From Chloroflexota bacterium (GTDB taxonomy: Bacteria; Chloroflexota; Limnocylindria; Limnocylindrales; CSP1-4): a stretch of DNA of 13,371 nucleotides. Where the stretch lies: assembly GCA_029858845.1 (NCBI GenBank), contig JAOUEG010000026.1:1-13371 (forward strand), in the 5' to 3' direction. The position numbers and the translations under genes are program-made. Below are positions 12,994 through 13,371 of the stretch, piece by piece (the first letter of the stretch is position 1; the number at the start of each line of letters is the position of its first letter). The notes under the pieces were generated by a model that ran no database searches, was not told the origin of the DNA, and worked only from the letters and a program-made list of their open reading frames with translations.

Positions 12994-13371
12994 ATGACCA
13001 GCGAGACGACGGCCGCCCTCGAACTCGACGCACTCCGCCGGTCCATCGCCGCCGACCTGCCCGACTATCTCGATGACCTGCGGCACCTCGTCAACCTCGA
13101 TTGCGGCTCGTACACGCCGGATGGGGTCAACGAGGTCGGACAGTGGGTCGCGTCATTCCTGTCCGGTCTCGGTGCCGACGTGGACATCCGGCCGGATCCG
13201 TCGGGCCGCTTCGGGCACACCGTGGTGGGGACGTTCGTCGGCGCTCAGGAGGGACCCCGGATCCTGTTGATCGGCCACATGGACACGGTCTTCGAACCGG
13301 GGACGGCTGCCGATCGCCCATTCCGCATCGATGACGGCGTCGCCTACGGTCCGGGTGTGACGGACATGAAG
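12994..13371 (+). CDS. M20-family metallopeptidase (glutamate carboxypeptidase-like), N-terminal part
   Basis: The first 126 residues of a zinc-dependent M20 peptidase; the frame is still open at the window end. A helical N terminus (1-33, with LPDYLDDLRHLVNLDCGS) is followed by the catalytic-domain segment ILLIGHMDTVF, containing the first zinc-ligand His and its neighbouring Asp (HMD), and ends in GPGVTDMK, the start of the family's (S/T)DMK(G/A)G motif that holds the bridging Asp. This pattern is closest to glutamate carboxypeptidase (CPG2)-like and related dipeptidases. No signal peptide is visible, so it is probably cytoplasmic. It is divergent from the CphA-paralogue gene across 48 bp. 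Position suggests a role in hydrolysing a peptide made or released by the cyanophycin genes, but M20 enzymes are diverse and the specificity residues lie beyond the window. Confidence 0.88.
   Translation, partial: MTSETTAALELDALRRSIAADLPDYLDDLRHLVNLDCGSYTPDGVNEVGQWVASFLSGLGADVDIRPDPSGRFGHTVVGTFVGAQEGPRILLIGHMDTVFEPGTAADRPFRIDDGVAYGPGVTDMK

Noticed and set aside
12946..13086. 47-residue N-terminal extension of the CphA paralogue
   Set aside because: It would run antisense through the start of the M20 gene and both promoters, and CphA-like homology begins exactly at GTG 12945.
1..13371. Mobile elements, CRISPR arrays, tRNA/rRNA genes, phage or defence genes
   Set aside because: No transposase or integrase motifs, no regularly spaced repeats, no tRNA-like cloverleaf and no known defence domain were seen; GC content and codon bias look even across the window.

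Overview
The window is about 70% GC and densely packed, with short gaps, overlapping start/stop codons and strong G/C bias at third codon positions. No rRNA, tRNA, CRISPR array, insertion sequence or phage gene is visible. The gene set (Lhr-type helicase next to a PEGDT-type Nei glycosylase, GT87 membrane glycosyltransferase, cyanophycin genes) fits a high-GC bacterium. I favour a Chloroflexota lineage of the Limnocylindria type, with Actinobacteriota as the alternative; the sequence alone does not settle this.

Layout. (1) Positions 1-3939, + strand: the C-terminal part of a large Lhr helicase (5' end outside the window), then nei overlapping it by 14 bases, then a 97-residue protein of unknown function coupled by an ATGA overlap. 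This reads as one DNA-repair operon. (2) Positions 4002-6094, + strand: a class II (Cys2) glutamine-amidotransferase-like protein, then a sugar-transporter-like MFS protein. (3) Positions 6072-7001, - strand: a GT87-type polytopic glycosyltransferase whose 3' end overlaps that of the MFS gene by 23 bases. (4) Positions 7139-10887, + strand: cyanophycinase (cphB) and cyanophycin synthetase (cphA), for breakdown and synthesis of the nitrogen reserve polymer multi-arginyl-poly-aspartate. (5) Positions 10970-12945, - strand: a 30-residue single-membrane-span protein, and a 580-residue CphA paralogue that keeps a reduced N domain and a complete Mur-ligase domain but has no ATP-grasp domain. (6) Positions 12994-13371, + strand: the start of an M20 metallopeptidase, divergent from the paralogue across only 48 bp.

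Regions 4-6 look like an extended cyanophycin (or cyanophycin-like) module. CphA builds the polymer with its ATP-grasp (Asp addition) and Mur (Arg addition) domains. CphB cuts the polymer to beta-Asp-Arg dipeptides. The ATP-grasp-less paralogue and the M20 peptidase could act on the polymer, its primers or its dipeptides. That last step is inference from homology and position only, and it is the most promising undescribed element here.

Transcription signals are unusually legible. Four genes (amidotransferase, GT87, CphA paralogue, M20) have a -10-like hexamer ending 8-10 bases before the start codon, which predicts leaderless mRNAs. Internal or leadered genes (the 97-residue gene, MFS, cphB, cphA, the 30-residue gene) have Shine-Dalgarno sequences instead.
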